This document shows positions 7,128 to 14,093 of a stretch of 18,469 nucleotides of DNA, piece by piece. The notes beneath the pieces are model-generated. The model was given only the letters and a program-made list of their open reading frames with translations, searched no databases and had not been told where the DNA came from. The DNA is from JANQLU01 sp964434955 (GTDB taxonomy: Bacteria; Planctomycetota; Planctomycetia; Pirellulales; Pirellulaceae). The DNA lies in NCBI GenBank assembly GCA_964434955.1, contig CAYSXI010000103.1:1-18469 (forward strand), read 5' to 3'. Each line of letters begins with the position of its first letter. Within the stretch, counting starts at the first letter, position 1. The position numbers were made by a program, and so were the translations under genes.

Positions 7128-7244
7128 CCACCGAAAGTGGCCCTGGGCTCGGACTTTGAGAACATGCCCGGAGCCCATTTGGCTGGTCTCATTCGACCGG
7201 CCCGAAGTCCGAGAACGTGACACCGGCAGCCAGAGCTTGCTGGC
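7128..7244. ncRNA. Candidate structured RNA or repeat element (nested inverted repeats)
   Basis: Four helices can form in order. P1: CCAC 7128-7131 with GTGG 7137-7140. An enclosing stem: CTCGGACTT 7148-7156 with AAGTCCGAG 7205-7213. Inside it P2: GGCTGGTC 7181-7188 with GACCGGCC 7195-7202, 8 bp, 6-nt loop. Then P3: GCCAG 7229-7233 with CTGGC 7240-7244. TGGGCTC 7144-7150 can instead pair with GAGCCCA 7171-7177, which excludes the enclosing stem. The two halves are also a degenerate direct repeat (GAGAACATG at 7159, GAGAACGTG at 7211, each followed by a GG..GCC...CTGG pattern). It matches no RNA family I can recall (not tmRNA, RNase P, SRP or 6S by conserved motifs). Strand unknown. Confidence 0.35.
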
Positions 7245-7425
7245 AACAACCCGCTTAAACATTCAAGCGTCTCGATCCACTTGCTGACGAACAAGCACCT
7301 GTCTCTTGATTCATGGGCCATCGATGGACCCAAGCGTTAAGCGCTGCCGCCCCCAACTACACCCGATACAACCCAACTATCCCCTATCGTTTACCACGAT
7401 TCACGGCTCGCGCAACGCTTTTCGT

Positions 7426-7454
7426 TTGCCAAATCTGTATTCGGGCCCCATTAT
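7426..7454 (+). promoter_or_regulatory. Candidate sigma-70 promoter of the receiver gene
   Basis: TTGCCA at 7426-7431 (5 of 6 to TTGACA), a 17-bp spacer, and CATTAT at 7449-7454 (4 of 6 to TATAAT). The expected start is near 7461, about 105 nt before the ATG at 7566. Motif match only. Confidence 0.4.
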
Positions 7455-7565
7455 CCTAGGACGGTAAAATTTCCGCTTAATTTTCCGCCGATTTCGGTAA
7501 GGCCCCACCGACGAAAAGCCGCAATTTATGCCCAAGTTTCGTCTGCTTTTCATTGGCGTCAATTC

Positions 7566-8027
7566 ATGATTCCGATTCAAAACCCTGGGGTTTCGTTCTC
7601 AATGATTTCCGAAACGCTTCCTGAAGTCCAACCGCTGCAAATTGGCTCCATCCGTGAAAAAGTCTTGATCGTCGACGACGACGAAACCCATTTGGAGATT
7701 CTTCGTCACGGTCTCGAACGTCAGGGATTTAACGTGATCGCGGCAACCCGAGGCGTTGAGCTATTCGGTTTCATCGTCGAAGAAAAACCCGACCTGGTGA
7801 TTCTGGACATCAATCTGCCAGACGCGAACGGTTTGGAAATCTGCCAGGAATTGGTCGACGCCCCGGCAACAACCAACATCCCTGTCATCATCTTGAGTGG
7901 TTCGACAGAGAAAACCGTCGTGCGCCAAGCCCGCATGGCAGGTTGTCGGTTCTTCCTCAGCAAACCATTTGATCCGAACGCAATCTTGCTGGTCATTCGG
8001 CAAGCATTGGAAGAATCGGGCTTTTGA
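7566..8027 (+). CDS. Stand-alone response regulator receiver (CheY-like)
   Basis: A 153-residue protein that is a single receiver domain (about residues 31-150) after a 30-residue leader. The acidic pocket is D37/D38, the phospho-acceptor D81 (LVILDINLPD), the switch residues S111 (IILSGS) and F130, and the invariant K133 in LSKPFDP. There is no output domain, so it probably passes phosphate or signals by protein contact. No histidine kinase is nearby, so its partner is elsewhere. ATG 7566 gives the longest product; ATG 7602 (residue 13) is equally possible because the receiver begins only at residue 31. Transcribed alone and convergent with the next gene. Confidence 0.93.
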   Translation: MIPIQNPGVSFSMISETLPEVQPLQIGSIREKVLIVDDDETHLEILRHGLERQGFNVIAATRGVELFGFIVEEKPDLVILDINLPDANGLEICQELVDAPATTNIPVIILSGSTEKTVVRQARMAGCRFFLSKPFDPNAILLVIRQALEESGF

Positions 8028-8061
8028 TTCACGCAGGATTCTTCGGCTGCAAAATGGCAAG

Positions 8062-8091
8062 AAAAAAGGATCGCGAACAGAGTCACGATCC
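8062..8091 (-). terminator. Intrinsic terminator of the prenyltransferase-repeat gene
   Basis: Read on the minus strand: GGATCGTGA (8091-8083) pairs with TCGCGATCC (8076-8068) to give a 9-bp stem with one wobble and a 6-nt loop, followed directly by six T (8067-8062). It starts 30 bp after the stop at 8121 and lies between two convergent genes. Confidence 0.88.
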
Positions 8092-8120
8092 TCCAAGTCC
8101 TAGATTGTTCACCGCAGAGT

Positions 8121-9212
8121 TTAAGGCGAAAAGACCGGCAAATAGTTGTTAGGCATTTGCAAGATGATGCAAGCCATGGCCGCGCCAAACTCGGGACCGG
8201 CTTCACTACTGGGCCAGGAACCGTCGCTTCCCTGATTCTTGACCAGCTGATCGCGAATCGCAGGGTACCATTCGTTCCAATACTTGCCACCAGCATGCCA
8301 CATGGCTTGTACCGCGTAGTAGTTGGAATAGAAATAGTGGCCGCCAAAACCGGAGCCAGAAGGCTTGTGCTGCATCAAGTATTTTAATGCTTTCGTGACT
8401 TGGTCACCCTCGTAAATACCGGCGCTGTAAAGCGAGGTGACGCCTGCGGCGGTCATGGCAAAAGTTGAATGCCCGCCTCGCATGGTGTATCGAAAACTTC
8501 CATTCCCGTTTTGGCTCTTCTGGACGTACTCGATACATTTTTTCCTGACTTCATCAGGAACGGTGATTCCCGCGTCACGGGCGGCTCTCAAACCCATGAT
8601 TTGACAAACCGTGATCGAGAGATCCGCGTCACTTTTGGTGGGCGAATAACGCCAACCGCCTAAATTGTTTTGGCACTTACACGTCAGCGCGACAGCCTTG
8701 CGAAGCTTCTTTCCGACCTCGGTCTTGTGGGTCATTCCATAGACTTCGGACAGGAACAGCATGGCAAAACCATGGCCGTACATGTTCTCGTGAACGCGAT
8801 TGTCTTTGACCGCGATATAACCCGAGTCGCGAACATTGTTCAAAATGTAGTCGATACAATTGTTGACTTGCTTGCCATATTTGCCTTCGCCAGGTGCATT
8901 CCCACCGCACATGAAAGCGAGTCCGGAAAGTCCGCAGGTCGCAACGCCGGCCGAATAACCACTGGTGCCCATCGCACCTTTCATACGGCCGGATTTGATT
9001 TGACGCCGTGCCAATAACGCCAAGCCCCGATCGATGGCCCGCTGGGTTGCGGGCGTAATGAGTTCGGCTGGAGATTTTTCGTTGGGATCAATTTTGCGAT
9101 CCGCTTGGGCGCGTCCACCCAAAAGTCCTGGGAGTCCTGGCACCAAGCCCGGAGCGGCTGACGCAAGGGAGCAACCCGCAAGCGCTCCAACGAATTTTCG
9201 ACGATCCATCAT
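8121..9212 (-). CDS. Tat-exported prenyltransferase/squalene-oxidase-repeat (alpha/alpha toroid) protein
   Basis: A 363-residue protein. The N-terminus is a twin-arginine signal: DRRKF at 3-7, a hydrophobic stretch, and a likely cleavage site ARA-type at A35-Q-A37. The mature part is an alpha/alpha toroid built of prenyltransferase-like repeats with QW-type turns: QNNLGGWRYS (181-190), QNGNGSFRY (234-242) and QGSDGSWP (327-334). Such repeats occur in terpene cyclases and prenyltransferase beta subunits, but also in many exported planctomycete proteins of unknown role. The acidic DxDD-type cyclase motif is not seen, so enzyme activity is doubtful; a binding or periplasmic role is as likely. 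Two Met codons (9212, 9209) are possible; an AAGG site on the minus strand favours either. It is single-gene, with a clear terminator and its own promoter candidate. Confidence 0.85.
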   Translation of the reverse strand: MMDRRKFVGALAGCSLASAAPGLVPGLPGLLGGRAQADRKIDPNEKSPAELITPATQRAIDRGLALLARRQIKSGRMKGAMGTSGYSAGVATCGLSGLAFMCGGNAPGEGKYGKQVNNCIDYILNNVRDSGYIAVKDNRVHENMYGHGFAMLFLSEVYGMTHKTEVGKKLRKAVALTCKCQNNLGGWRYSPTKSDADLSITVCQIMGLRAARDAGITVPDEVRKKCIEYVQKSQNGNGSFRYTMRGGHSTFAMTAAGVTSLYSAGIYEGDQVTKALKYLMQHKPSGSGFGGHYFYSNYYAVQAMWHAGGKYWNEWYPAIRDQLVKNQGSDGSWPSSEAGPEFGAAMACIILQMPNNYLPVFSP

Positions 9213-9278
9213 GTGACCTTTTTCAGCTTTGTTATCCGGTGGCGCCCATTGGAGGCGGTAGCAAATGGGGCCTCACTT

Positions 9279-9287
9279 ATTTTATCA
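9279..9287 (-). promoter_or_regulatory. Extended -10 promoter candidate for the prenyltransferase-repeat gene
   Basis: On the minus strand TGATAAAAT: TAAAAT (5 of 6 to TATAAT) with the TGn extension. No good -35 lies at 16-18 bp, which an extended -10 can tolerate. The expected leader is about 60 nt. Confidence 0.4.
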
Positions 9288-9327
9288 GATCCACGGCGTT
9301 GCATGATTGGGCATTTTGCCCGGATGC

Positions 9328-9444
9328 CGGCAATTTGCGGCACATTTAGCAAAAAACAGCCCAAATCAAAATGGCGAATCGCACGACATTCTGACGCACG
9401 GTCCCGAAATTCGGTTCCCAATTGCCGTTTTTTACGGCAGTTTT
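9328..9444 (+). promoter_or_regulatory. Possible alternative hairpins in the transketolase leader
   Basis: TGCCGT 9423-9428 and ACGGCA 9434-9439 form a hairpin with a T5 loop, followed by G and four T (9441-9444), which is terminator-like but weak. The left arm overlaps AATTGCCG 9420-9427, which can instead pair with CGGCAATT 9328-9335. The two pairings exclude each other, the layout of an attenuator. It matters only if transcription starts before 9328. Confidence 0.25.
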
Positions 9445-9522
9445 CGGCCACTTCCAAAGGAGCGACTTCTCGCCAAAATATGGAATGCAGGCACGTTACT
9501 TTCGACACAAACGGACTTCTGA

Positions 9523-11571
9523 ATGTCTACTTCGACACAAAGCATCGCTGACGTATCCATCAATACCATCCGAACCCTTTCGATGGATGCAGTTCAGGCC
9601 GCCAATAGCGGTCACCCCGGCACTCCCATGGCATTGGCCCCCTGTGCCTACGTTCTTTTCAACAAGCATCTTCGAATGGATCCAGCCAATCCCAATTGGG
9701 TTTCCCGCGATCGATTCGTTTTGTCCTGCGGCCACGCGTCGATGCTGATCTACAGCATGCTTCATCTATCCGGGGTGCGTAAAGTCGACGAAGCTGGGCA
9801 ACCGATCGATGAACCTGCGATTTCCCTGGATGACATCAAAAACTTTCGGCAACTCCATTCACCCTGTGCCGGTCACCCGGAATACGGATACGCACCGGGG
9901 ATCGAAACGACCACGGGACCACTTGGGCAGGGGGTCGCCAACAGCGTTGGGATGGCGATGGCTTCAAAATACAGCGCGGCTCGACTGGCAAAAGGAGCAG
10001 AAAACGTTTTTGACTACAACGTTTATGCGCTTTGCTCGGATGGCGATCTCATGGAAGGCATCGGCTGTGAGGCGGCGTCGGTTGCGGGCCACCTCAAGCT
10101 GAACAATCTTTGCTGGATCTACGACGACAACCATATCACGATCGAAGGACATACCGATCTGGCCTACACCGAAAACGTTTCCGCGAAATACGAGGCACTG
10201 GGCTGGCAAACGATCACCATCGAGGATGCCAATGACGTTGCTGCGATCGACAATGCACTTGATCGATTCAAGGAATGCCAAGACGCACCTACCTTGATCA
10301 TTTTGAAGAGCATTATTGGATATGGGGCTCCCAACAAACAGGACACCCACGACGCCCACGGCGCTCCTTTGGGCGACGAAGAGATCAGTGCTGCGAAATC
10401 GTTTTACGGCTGGCCTGACGAGAAATTTGTTGTGCCTGACGAAGTGCTCGCCCATTTTGCGGAAGGCATCGGGAAACGGGGCGAACAAGCATATTCTGAA
10501 TGGCGACAAAACCTCAGCCAACTTCCCGCCGAAATGCAGCAGACCGTCCAGGGTTTTCAAAACGGCAACCCACTTCCCGAAGACTGGGATTCCGAAATCC
10601 CAAGTTTCGAAGCGGATGCGAAAGGGACGGCAACACGAAACTCGTCGGGCAAAGTTCTCAACGCAATCGCTTCGAAAGTGCCTAGCCTGATTGGTGGGTC
10701 GGCCGACCTGGCAGGGTCCAACAAGTCCAATATCAATGGCGACTCGAGTTTTTCTGCCGAAAATCCTTCCGGACGTAATTTGCATTTTGGCGTTCGCGAA
10801 CATTCGATGGCCGCCATTTGCAATGGCCTGTCTCTTTCCGGACTTCACTCGTATTGCGCGACGTTTTTCGTCTTCACTGACTACATGCGACCGTCGATGC
10901 GACTCGCCAGCTTGATGAGACAAAATGTTCTCTACATTCTGACTCACGACTCCATTGGATTGGGAGAAGATGGGCCGACTCATCAACCAGTCGAGCACTT
11001 GGCAGCATGCCGCGCCATCCCTGGCCTGAATGTCATGCGACCCTGCGATTCGAACGAGGTTGCCGAGTGTTATCGAGCCGCATTGAATTCCGACGGTCAT
11101 CCAACCGCGATGGTGCTAACACGTCAGAATTGCCCAACATTGGACCGCAGCAGTTTTGGCGACGCTTCCGGAGCGGCGAAAGGTGCATACGTTTTGAAGG
11201 ATTTCGGCGATCCCCAAGTGATTTTGATTGGGACCGGCAGCGAAGTTCACATTGCGATTGAGGCCGCAAATCAATTGGCGGAGCAGGGCACTGGAGTCCG
11301 TGTGGTCAGCATGCCTTCCTGGGAGTTGTTTGAAGCTCAGGATTCCGAGTATCGACAATCGGTGTTGCCGGCTTCGATGGAAGCAAGGGTCGTCGTCGAA
11401 GCAGGCATCAAGCAAGGCTGGGAGCGTTACCTTGGAGCCAACGGACAATTTGTCGGCATGAGTAGCTTTGGCGAGTCAGCCCCGTTTGAAGAGCTCTACC
11501 AGCACTTCGGCATTACGTCGGAAGCCATCGTGGAAGCGGCGAAAAGAAGCATCTCCACTGCGGCTAATTAA
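9523..11571 (+). CDS. tkt: Transketolase
   Basis: Thiamine-diphosphate enzyme moving two-carbon ketol units between sugar phosphates in the pentose phosphate pathway; cytoplasmic. Its 682 residues fit the family (about 660-680). Visible motifs: GHPGTPMA at 30-37; H71 in CGHASM; the ThDP/metal loop SDGDLMEG at 172-179 with D173, then N203 in YDDNHITIEG; DAHG at 277-280; catalytic Glu E426 in FGVREHSM; and the second signature GEDGPTHQPVEHL at 481-493. The order PP domain, Pyr domain, C-terminal domain is complete. ATG 9523 follows directly after a TGA and gives the expected N-terminus; there is no clear ribosome site. The 11-bp direct repeat across the start encodes STQ in both copies. It is convergent with the kinase gene, 13 bp between stops, with no convincing terminator between them. 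Confidence 0.97.
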   Translation: MSTSTQSIADVSINTIRTLSMDAVQAANSGHPGTPMALAPCAYVLFNKHLRMDPANPNWVSRDRFVLSCGHASMLIYSMLHLSGVRKVDEAGQPIDEPAISLDDIKNFRQLHSPCAGHPEYGYAPGIETTTGPLGQGVANSVGMAMASKYSAARLAKGAENVFDYNVYALCSDGDLMEGIGCEAASVAGHLKLNNLCWIYDDNHITIEGHTDLAYTENVSAKYEALGWQTITIEDANDVAAIDNALDRFKECQDAPTLIILKSIIGYGAPNKQDTHDAHGAPLGDEEISAAKSFYGWPDEKFVVPDEVLAHFAEGIGKRGEQAYSEWRQNLSQLPAEMQQTVQGFQNGNPLPEDWDSEIPSFEADAKGTATRNSSGKVLNAIASKVPSLIGGSADLAGSNKSNINGDSSFSAENPSGRNLHFGVREHSMAAICNGLSLSGLHSYCATFFVFTDYMRPSMRLASLMRQNVLYILTHDSIGLGEDGPTHQPVEHLAACRAIPGLNVMRPCDSNEVAECYRAALNSDGHPTAMVLTRQNCPTLDRSSFGDASGAAKGAYVLKDFGDPQVILIGTGSEVHIAIEAANQLAEQGTGVRVVSMPSWELFEAQDSEYRQSVLPASMEARVVVEAGIKQGWERYLGANGQFVGMSSFGESAPFEELYQHFGITSEAIVEAAKRSISTAAN

Positions 11572-11584
11572 ACGTCGCGGGCCA

Positions 11585-13366
11585 CTATTTTTTTTCTAGT
11601 CGTTCCTTGATCAAGGAAGAGGTGATCACCACCTCTTCCGCCCATTCCGCGTCGGAATAGAGGGTTACGATGGCATTGCAAATCGCGAGGCAATGTTCCG
11701 GATCAGAAAGCTGGCTGGATTTGGCTTCCACGAAAGCTTCGTCGACCGTCGCACGATAGCCACTTTGTTGTTGCTCCGCGTCCAATCGAAACTTGACCAG
11801 GAAGTTCCCAGCGGCCTCAAGGCAACGTTCATCGTTTTCTTCCAGCTGATCTGGATTCATCCGGCTGTCATCGATCAGCTGGGACATCCTGGCATGCCCG
11901 AGCGGCAAATTCGCGCTGGCCAAATCCAGGGCTTCCAAAAACTGTTTTTCGATTTGCGAAAGCGTATCGGCCCGCGGGCCATTGGCTCGTTTTCTCATGG
12001 TATTCCGATACTTCATCGCATTGGCGATACCAACCAGTTTTTCAAACTCTTCAGCCCGCTCATGTTTCGGATAGTATTCCAGGAACTGCTCGATCTCTTC
12101 GAGAACTTTGGGATACTGACCTTCGGCGTTTTCGATCGTCGTGATCAGGGAATCCGCGGAGGGACGTTTCGTCGCAAAGTAGACACCGATTCCGCCAAAC
12201 AAAATCACGGCGACCAGCGCTACCGCAATCAACCAAGTTGGAATCGTCGCCGGTTCGACCGGCTTGTCGGGCTGGCGCCTTTTCCGTCGATCCTGGGGGG
12301 TGACTTTTTCGAAGTAGTCGGTTTGACTACCGGCCAAGGTGTCCACCATTGTCCCGCTGCTGGTTGCGTCGTCGACTTGCAGCCTCAATTCATCATCGTC
12401 ACCGGGAACACCTTTCGAGGTGAAGTCAGAATGCTCCATTCGCGTCGGACCCGACTTTTCCATCGAGCCAAGTTCAGAAGCACCAGACACGGTATCCTGC
12501 TTTCCCGAATTGCCAGGGACAACGGCCGTCTGCTCCGACGCATCGCGTTTCAGCAACTCAAGCAGGTCTTTGAACTGCAACCCCAGAGCGTGAGCCGTGG
12601 CAATTCGTTTTTTGGGATTTTTCTGAAGCAGGTTGTCGATCAAACGATCCAACTCACGAGGCACCGTCGGAACCTTTTTGGAAAGCCGTTCGATTTTGTG
12701 CGTCGTGAATTTCGTTGCAAGATCGGCGAGTGTGCGAGCGTGGAAGGGCGGTTTGCCGGCAATCAACGCATACATCACGGTTCCCAGGCTATACAAATCG
12801 CTACGCGCAGTGACGGACTTACCGGCCGCCTGTTCGGGAGCCATGAAATCCATCGTGCCCAGCACGTTGCCTTCGCCGGTCAATTCGTTGTTGCCGAACG
12901 ATTTTGCTATCCCAAAGTCCGTTATCTTCACCGTACCGTCGCTCGCGCGGAGCAGGTTACCGGGCTTGAGATCGCGGTGAATAATTCCCCGGTCGTGCGC
13001 ATGCTTTAAACCGTTGCAGACATCGATTCCAATCGATATGACTTCCCGCCAGTCCAGGTTTTTCTTGTCCTTCAACTCAGCGTGAAGACTTAGCCCTTCC
13101 ACCAATTCCATGGCAAAGAACATGACACCTTCGTCTTGGCCAAAGCTTATCAGCCGGACGATATTGGGATGATCCAGCTGCATCAGCGCCTGGATTTCTG
13201 ATTCGAAACGAGCGCGGAAATGCGGATCCATCGTGAAGTTCGGGGCCAAAGACTTGATCGCAACCACGTCGCCTTTTTCAACGTCTTCAGCGCGGAATAC
13301 GGTCCCCATTCCCCCGCGGCCAATGATGTCAATAATCTGGTAAGGACCCAGTCGTTTCAAAGCCAT
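11585..13366 (-). CDS. Membrane-anchored Hanks-type Ser/Thr protein kinase
   Basis: A 593-residue kinase. The catalytic domain (about 7-270) is complete: glycine loop GRGGMGTVF 16-24, K38 in VAIK, alpha-C Glu E57, HRDLKPGN at 130-137 with catalytic D132, DFG at 150-152, and MAPEQ at 175-179. A disordered acidic/Ser/Thr-rich linker (about 275-370) leads to a single membrane span at about 376-398. The remaining 195 residues should lie outside the cytoplasm; they are helical, with a TPR-like look (EQFLEYYPKHERAEEF), and lack PASTA repeats. Planctomycetes have many such kinases. The frame extends upstream to a Met at 13423, but MALKRLGPYQ at 13366 is the usual kinase N-terminus. Its -10 box lies so close that the mRNA may be leaderless. 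The last codons (AAA AAA) make the T-run seen on the plus strand. Confidence 0.94.
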   Translation of the reverse strand: MALKRLGPYQIIDIIGRGGMGTVFRAEDVEKGDVVAIKSLAPNFTMDPHFRARFESEIQALMQLDHPNIVRLISFGQDEGVMFFAMELVEGLSLHAELKDKKNLDWREVISIGIDVCNGLKHAHDRGIIHRDLKPGNLLRASDGTVKITDFGIAKSFGNNELTGEGNVLGTMDFMAPEQAAGKSVTARSDLYSLGTVMYALIAGKPPFHARTLADLATKFTTHKIERLSKKVPTVPRELDRLIDNLLQKNPKKRIATAHALGLQFKDLLELLKRDASEQTAVVPGNSGKQDTVSGASELGSMEKSGPTRMEHSDFTSKGVPGDDDELRLQVDDATSSGTMVDTLAGSQTDYFEKVTPQDRRKRRQPDKPVEPATIPTWLIAVALVAVILFGGIGVYFATKRPSADSLITTIENAEGQYPKVLEEIEQFLEYYPKHERAEEFEKLVGIANAMKYRNTMRKRANGPRADTLSQIEKQFLEALDLASANLPLGHARMSQLIDDSRMNPDQLEENDERCLEAAGNFLVKFRLDAEQQQSGYRATVDEAFVEAKSSQLSDPEHCLAICNAIVTLYSDAEWAEEVVITSSLIKERLEKK

Positions 13367-13374
13367 AACAGAAT

Positions 13375-13403
13375 CGTATATTGAGGCAGGAATCGCGAAC
13401 CAA
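13375..13403 (-). promoter_or_regulatory. Candidate promoter of the kinase gene, predicting a leaderless mRNA
   Basis: On the minus strand TTGGTT (13403-13398), a 17-bp spacer, and TATACG (13380-13375, 4 of 6). The expected start falls at about 13368-13366, at or next to the ATG. This fits the absence of any ribosome binding site there, but the -10 match is modest. Confidence 0.35.
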
Positions 13404-13439
13404 CTGTTCGCTTGCACCACCATTCTAAAACGGATTTAC

Positions 13440-13459
13440 AATTGGTGTAGCAGCCAATT
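13440..13459. promoter_or_regulatory. Dyad in the divergent kinase / GGQ-protein gap
   Basis: AATTGG 13440-13445 and CCAATT 13454-13459 are perfect inverted arms around an 8-bp spacer, centred between two divergent starts. The layout suits a dimeric regulator site, but arms this short can arise by chance. Confidence 0.25.
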
Positions 13460-13511
13460 TCCCCGACATCAAAAAAGAAACGACCTCCACCCGAATTCTC
13501 TCAGGTACGAA

Positions 13512-14024
13512 GTGAATACCTCCAAAGCTCACCCTTTGCTTCTCGACGACCCGGACCTGCTCCGAGACTGCAATGTTTCGCGGACGCGGCGGAGTGGACC
13601 CGGAGGGCAACACCGCAACAAGGTTGAGTCGGCAATTGTGATTGAACACAGGGAGACTTCCATCGTCGCTGAAGCCAATGAGAGACGAAGCCAGCATGAA
13701 AATAAAAAAGAAGCGCTGTTTCGACTTCGAATTCAGATCGCTTTGGCGGTTCGTGGCTCCAAGATCGATTCCGATATGCAGTCGCGATGGAAACAAAGAA
13801 TTCACGCTCAAAAAATCTCAATCAATCCGAGCCATGAAGATTTTCCAATTCTACTTGCCCACGCACTCGACGTGATTTGCCTGGAGGATTTCGAAGTCAA
13901 AGAAGCCGCCAACCAACTGAAAATCTCGACCTCTCAGCTTATCAAGTTTCTCAAGCTCGAGAACAAAGCCCTGCAATGGGTAAATGCCCAAAGGCAAAAA
14001 CTTGGGCTACCAAAACTCAAATAG
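13512..14024 (+). CDS. Release-factor-like protein with RF-1/GGQ domain
   Basis: A 170-residue protein. Residues about 15-80 form the RF-1 peptidyl-hydrolase domain: SRTRRSGPGGQHRNKVESAI with the catalytic GGQ at 31-33, followed by ERRSQHENKKEAL, typical of the family. There is no codon-recognition domain (no PxT or SPF tripeptide region), so it is not a canonical RF1 or RF2. Likely roles are ribosome rescue (ArfB-like) or hydrolysis on damaged ribosomes (PrfH-like). Unlike ArfB, whose tail is short and basic, it has about 85 more residues, including a helix-turn-helix-like stretch VKEAANQLKISTSQLIKFLK. The start is GTG 13512, supported by AGG at 13503-13505 with 6-nt spacing. Single gene, divergent from the kinase and convergent with the SecA-like gene. 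Confidence 0.85.
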   Translation: MNTSKAHPLLLDDPDLLRDCNVSRTRRSGPGGQHRNKVESAIVIEHRETSIVAEANERRSQHENKKEALFRLRIQIALAVRGSKIDSDMQSRWKQRIHAQKISINPSHEDFPILLAHALDVICLEDFEVKEAANQLKISTSQLIKFLKLENKALQWVNAQRQKLGLPKLK

Positions 14025-14093
14025 GTGGTTGCGACGGAAGGAGCTCCGAGGTGCAGCGTGCGTCGAAGTTTCCAGCTGGCTCGGGTTTGCCAA

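Larger units (their letters stand above)
7037..7565. other. 529-bp intergenic region
   Basis: No convincing gene: the open frames on both strands are short, lack family motifs, and overlap inverted repeats. In order it holds a terminator (7051-7091), a cluster of inverted repeats (7128-7244), about 180 bp in which I see nothing, and a promoter candidate (7426-7454) with a leader of about 105 nt before the receiver gene. Confidence 0.6.
9213..9522. other. 310-bp divergent intergenic region
   Basis: Separates the prenyltransferase-repeat gene (-) from transketolase (+). It holds an extended -10 promoter candidate on the minus strand, two mutually exclusive inverted repeats on the transketolase side, and an 11-bp direct repeat TTCGACACAAA at 9501-9511 and 9531-9541, spaced 30 bp and straddling the transketolase ATG. 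No gene seen. Confidence 0.6.

Noticed and set aside
7026..7333. Small open frames in the 529-bp gap (both strands)
   Set aside because: No family motif or ribosome site; their sequence is dictated by the inverted repeats and terminator they cross.
9964..11100. 378-codon open frame antisense to transketolase
   Set aside because: A shadow of a clear transketolase; no motif or start signal.
11560..11595. Terminator between transketolase and the kinase
   Set aside because: The T8 run is the complement of kinase Lys codons, and the only nearby stem is 5 bp with a wobble and 9 bp away from the T-run.
11693..13009. 438-codon open frame antisense to the Ser/Thr kinase
   Set aside because: It is fully antisense to a gene with complete kinase motifs and has no recognisable domain; long antisense frames are common in GC-biased coding DNA.
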